Assembly: GCF_001439635.1 (NCBI RefSeq)
Contig: NZ_LMBZ01000023.1
Coordinates: forward strand, 1 to 64,000
Direction of reading: 5' to 3'
From: Solibacillus cecembensis
GTDB taxonomy: Bacteria > Bacillota > Bacilli > Bacillales_A > Planococcaceae
Length of the DNA: 64,000 nucleotides
Shown here: positions 61,348-64,000 of the stretch, piece after piece
Layout: each line of letters starts with the position of its first letter
Position numbering within the stretch: position 1 is the first letter of the stretch
Made by a program: the position numbers and the translations under genes
Notes under the pieces: model-generated
Told to the model about the DNA's origin: nothing
The model's input: the letters and a program-made list of their open reading frames with translations, nothing else
Database searches by the model: none

Positions 61348-61866
61348 ATGAATCGCAAATGGGTTCATATTTTTATCTTAAGTATTGTCATGTTACTTGT
61401 TTCTGGATGTAATCAGTCAGTTGAAGAGCAAGCGTCAGTGGGCTTAGAAAATGCAAAAACGACCTTTGAAAGTAAACCGAATGAACCGAATAAAATGATT
61501 GGCCAAATTGAATTATATATCCCACAAGGCTATGGCATTGAAAAAGGGATTGATGAATTAAACTATACTTTAGTGAATGGTAAAGATTCTTATCTTTTAT
61601 TTGTAAACCCTCAAGAAGCTGGGAATAGTCAATTACATTATACGATATTAAAAGAGGACCCAAATATAGAAATTGTGGAAGAAGAAATATACAAGTCCGA
61701 TGAAACGTTTGGCTTTTCATCTGTAATTAAGCGTGGAGAAAAGCAATATGAACTTGTTGTCACGATCGGTGGTGTAAAATTAACAACACTTTCGGAAAAT
61801 AAAAAAATCGATCAAAAATTACAGGACATGATGGAAATTGTGCAATCGGTTCGTGCGATTGATTAA
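61348..61866 (+). CDS. Hypothetical lipoprotein
   Basis: A 172-residue lipoprotein with signal peptide and lipobox LLVSGC. The extracytoplasmic domain is a mixed alpha/beta fold (IELYIPQGYGIEKG, LVNGKDSYLLFV). I do not recognise a family. GGTGAGGGA selects ATG 61348. Confidence 0.7.
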   Translation: MNRKWVHIFILSIVMLLVSGCNQSVEEQASVGLENAKTTFESKPNEPNKMIGQIELYIPQGYGIEKGIDELNYTLVNGKDSYLLFVNPQEAGNSQLHYTILKEDPNIEIVEEEIYKSDETFGFSSVIKRGEKQYELVVTIGGVKLTTLSENKKIDQKLQDMMEIVQSVRAID

Positions 61867-61990
61867 CTCAAGCAAGGAAGGGGCGTAATTGTCACTTTTT
61901 TGATACAATAAAATAAATGATAGCAATAACAAGCGGTTCACAATGGTGGGCCGTTTTCTATTGATACATAAGAGTAGAGGAGTGATGAAA

Positions 61991-62806
61991 ATGGAATCTC
62001 CACAATTAGTCGCGCAAATAAAAGAGCGATTAGGGGAAGCAACGTATTCGTTTACTTTTGATGAAAAGCACGATAAATTGCGCCTTGATCATAAAGTTAT
62101 AGGAAAAGGAATGGATATTTCTTTAGCTGGAATTTTAGCAAAATATGAAACGAAAAAAGAGCAAGCAATCGATGAAATTATTTATACGATAAAACAAACC
62201 TTTTTGGCGATGGAAAGAGAACAAAAAGAGGGGTTTGAAGGTCTTGCTGCGGTATGTCCAATTATTCGTTCGACGTCATTTCCATTAACATCAAATGAAG
62301 GACATGCGTTTATTACGACGGATCATACAGCTGAAACGAGGATTTATTATGCGCTTGATTTAGGTGCGACCTATCGATTAATCGATGAGTCCATGCTACC
62401 GAAAGTAGCGATAACTGGAGAGCAAATAAGAGAAGCAGCACGTTTTTCTGTAAAAAAATTACCGACTACTTTCAAACGTGATGAAGTTTCGGGCAATGTG
62501 TATTACTTTTTAAATCATAATGATGGATACGATGCGAGTCGTATTTTAAATGATAGCTTTTTAAATGAGATGGCACTTCAAATCGAAGGAGAAATGACGG
62601 TATCTGTTCCGCATCAAGATGTATTAATTATTGGTGATATTCGCAATGAAGTAGGGTATGATGTATTAGCGCAGATGACGATGCATTTCTTTACAGTCGG
62701 AGCGGTTCCTATTACATCGCTTTCATTTGTATATGAAAACGGCCATCTCGAACCAATCTTTATTTTAGCAAAAAACAAAGTGAAAAAGGGGCAAGAAGAT
62801 TTATGA
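61991..62806 (+). CDS. ytpQ: DUF1444 protein YtpQ
   Basis: A 271-residue cytoplasmic protein of DUF1444. Signatures include AVCPIIRSTSF, ALDLGATYRLIDE and VPHQDVLIIGDI. Function is unknown. GAGGAGTGA selects ATG 61991. Its stop overlaps the ytpR start (ATGA), so they are co-translated, as in Bacillus. Confidence 0.88.
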   Translation: MESPQLVAQIKERLGEATYSFTFDEKHDKLRLDHKVIGKGMDISLAGILAKYETKKEQAIDEIIYTIKQTFLAMEREQKEGFEGLAAVCPIIRSTSFPLTSNEGHAFITTDHTAETRIYYALDLGATYRLIDESMLPKVAITGEQIREAARFSVKKLPTTFKRDEVSGNVYYFLNHNDGYDASRILNDSFLNEMALQIEGEMTVSVPHQDVLIIGDIRNEVGYDVLAQMTMHFFTVGAVPITSLSFVYENGHLEPIFILAKNKVKKGQEDL

Positions 62807-63408
62807 AAGTAGCTTATAACAAACAACATGTCGGCGATGTTCTATTAGTTCAAATCGCGATGGAAGATATCGTACAAACACAAATGGAACGCATTGGCGA
62901 TTTAGCCATTTTAAAAGAAGAAGCAACAGGTGAAGTAAAAGCATTTAACTTATTCAATGCAAGTAAATATATCGAGTTAGATGTTGCAGGCAATGTAGAA
63001 GTAACGCCTGAGCTAGTAGAAAAATTAGCAGCAGCAATCAAAGCAAACGGTGCAGATCTTCCTTTAAATGTAGACTTCTCACCAAAATTTGTAGTTGGCT
63101 ATGTACAATCAAAAGAAAAACATCCAAATGCGGATAAATTAAGTGTATGCCAAGTAAACGTAGGCGAAGAAACAGTACAAATCGTATGTGGCGCGCCAAA
63201 TGTTGAAGCAGGTCAAAAAGTAGTCGTTGCAAAAGTTGGCGCGGTTATGCCATCTGGATTATTAATTAAAGAAGGCAATTTACGTGGAGAAGATTCTTTC
63301 GGTATGCTGTGTTCAGCTCGTGAGTTAGCAATTCCTGACGCACCAGAAGCGAAAGGGATTTTAGTTCTAGAGGATTCAGCAGAAGTAGGTAGTCCGTTCG
63401 AAGTTTAA
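62803..63408 (+). CDS. ytpR: tRNA-binding domain protein YtpR
   Basis: A 201-residue protein: an N-terminal DUF4479 part (1-90) and a C-terminal EMAP/OB tRNA-binding domain (FVVGYVQSKEKHPNADKLSVC, IVCGAPNV, GEDSFGMLCS). It resembles the extension of bacterial PheT. The start overlaps ytpQ by 4 nt. Confidence 0.9.
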   Translation: MKVAYNKQHVGDVLLVQIAMEDIVQTQMERIGDLAILKEEATGEVKAFNLFNASKYIELDVAGNVEVTPELVEKLAAAIKANGADLPLNVDFSPKFVVGYVQSKEKHPNADKLSVCQVNVGEETVQIVCGAPNVEAGQKVVVAKVGAVMPSGLLIKEGNLRGEDSFGMLCSARELAIPDAPEAKGILVLEDSAEVGSPFEV

Positions 63409-63426
63409 CACTATAATTTGAATAGA

Positions 63427-63469
63427 AAGTCAGTATGAGTTATTACAATCGCTCATACTGACTTTTTTA
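63427..63469 (+). terminator. Terminator of ytpQ-ytpR
   Basis: AAAGTCAGTATGAG pairs with CTCATACTGACTTT, with a T tail. Confidence 0.92.
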
Positions 63470-63605
63470 TGTTGAAAAACATGTGTACAATGCCCATTTC
63501 CCTCGCTAAATATGATATGATTTTGAGGAATACACATTATCATAATACGGAAAAGACCACTACAAAATATAAACGTGTAGGGCGATGTTTTTTGAGAAAG
63601 AAGTG

Positions 63606-64000
63606 ATGAACTTGAGTTGGATAAAAAATCAGTTAAATAAATTTCTTTACAAGGATACAGAGGATGAATTTGAAGAGGCTGAATATGAGCGTTTTTCAGA
63701 AAATAAAAACGCACAATATGAGAATTCACAAGCTGATCATAATACGCCGCAATCGAGCGGAACAACATTTCGTTTTCCATTAATAAATGATGAGGTAGAC
63801 GTTGTAGCAACAGAGCAGCCGAAGCAACCTCGATATGAGCAGCCAAAATATGAGCAACAGAATAATCATTACAAAAAGGCAGACACTGAGGAATTTAAAT
63901 TGCCGAAATATTTGCAAAAGCAAGTGCCCAATACTGTTTACGATGTAGAAGTATCTGGTATTCGTGACTTATTAGAGCGTCGTCGAAAAGGTCGAGGTCA
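63606..64000 (+). CDS. sftA: DNA translocase SftA, N-terminal part (runs off the window)
   Basis: The window ends in an open frame of 131 codons that begins at ATG 63606 (TTG 63612 is possible). It contains an acidic, Gln-rich linker with repeated YEQPK-like units, a conserved RFPLI motif and PNTVYDVEVSGIRDLLERR, all typical of the N-terminal part of YtpS/SftA, the soluble FtsK-type motor that clears DNA from the division septum. It follows ytpR, as in B. subtilis. The motor domain lies outside. Confidence 0.82.
   Translation, partial: MNLSWIKNQLNKFLYKDTEDEFEEAEYERFSENKNAQYENSQADHNTPQSSGTTFRFPLINDEVDVVATEQPKQPRYEQPKYEQQNNHYKKADTEEFKLPKYLQKQVPNTVYDVEVSGIRDLLERRRKGRG

Noticed and set aside
63430..63846. 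138-residue minus-strand frame at the right end
   Set aside because: It overlaps the ytpR terminator and the start of sftA, whose plus-strand frame has the conserved RFPLI and SGIRDLLE motifs.

Overview
The window is one 64 kb stretch of a low-GC Gram-positive chromosome with AGGAGG-type ribosome binding sites, S-box and T-box leaders and many intrinsic terminators. The gene set (menaquinone cluster, ytkD/ytmA, pckA, S-box metK, ytpA, ytqAB, T-box leuS, ytfP/ytgP, pepV-dat, ytlQ/ytlR-trmB-ytnP, ytoP, ytpQ-ytpR-sftA) parallels the yt* region of Bacillus subtilis. The D-amino-acid transaminase and the NagR-linked ptsHI look, from memory, most like the Lysinibacillus/Solibacillus branch of Planococcaceae. 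That placement is inference; no search was run.

Layout. 0-1.5 kb: 3' end of a tRNA-Glu gene, a self-regulated Mta-type MerR activator and a DksA-like zinc finger protein. 1.8-8.2 kb: menF-menD-menH-menB, a terminator, then menE; menC is not here. 8.2-13.5 kb: secreted transglutaminase-like protein, zinc-binding lipoprotein behind a Zur-type box, yidD with two tiny membrane proteins, Dps, a Nudix hydrolase and a YtmA hydrolase. 13.6-19.3 kb: pckA, SAM riboswitch and metK, then an asparaginase and an M19 dipeptidase. 19.4-26.1 kb: gamma-carbonic-anhydrase-like protein, a YtpA homologue without its catalytic serine, an alanine symporter, ytqA-ytqB and an MFS exporter. 26.1-32.4 kb: T-box leuS, an orphan response regulator, an HD-GYP protein and a CoxG-like protein. 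32.6-41.8 kb: a 1089-residue repeat-built exported protein, PAQR protein, YtfP, lipid II flippase homologue and a pseudouridine synthase.

42-51.8 kb is the most distinctive block: an amino-sugar regulon. Its first operon is nagA-nagR-ptsH-ptsI-GNAT. Its second is a Lac-family PTS (IIB, IIA, IIC), a DUF871 protein (family that includes MupG 6-phospho-muramidase) and nagB. Both promoters carry NagR-like palindromes. The implied route is uptake and phosphorylation of an amino-sugar disaccharide, cleavage by the DUF871 protein, then NagA and NagB. The exact substrate (chitobiose or MurNAc-GlcNAc) cannot be read from sequence.

52-64 kb: pepV-dat, a ytlQ-like gene, lipid kinase, trmB, ytnP, an HTH-DUF3169 pair, ytzB, ytoP, a DUF84 NTPase, a lipoprotein, ytpQ-ytpR and the 5' part of sftA.

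Two intergenic regions carry short GG(A/C)TA boxes spaced 21 or 10-11 bp apart, i.e. on one face of the helix. No named feature explains them. No CRISPR array, prophage or intact insertion sequence was seen.
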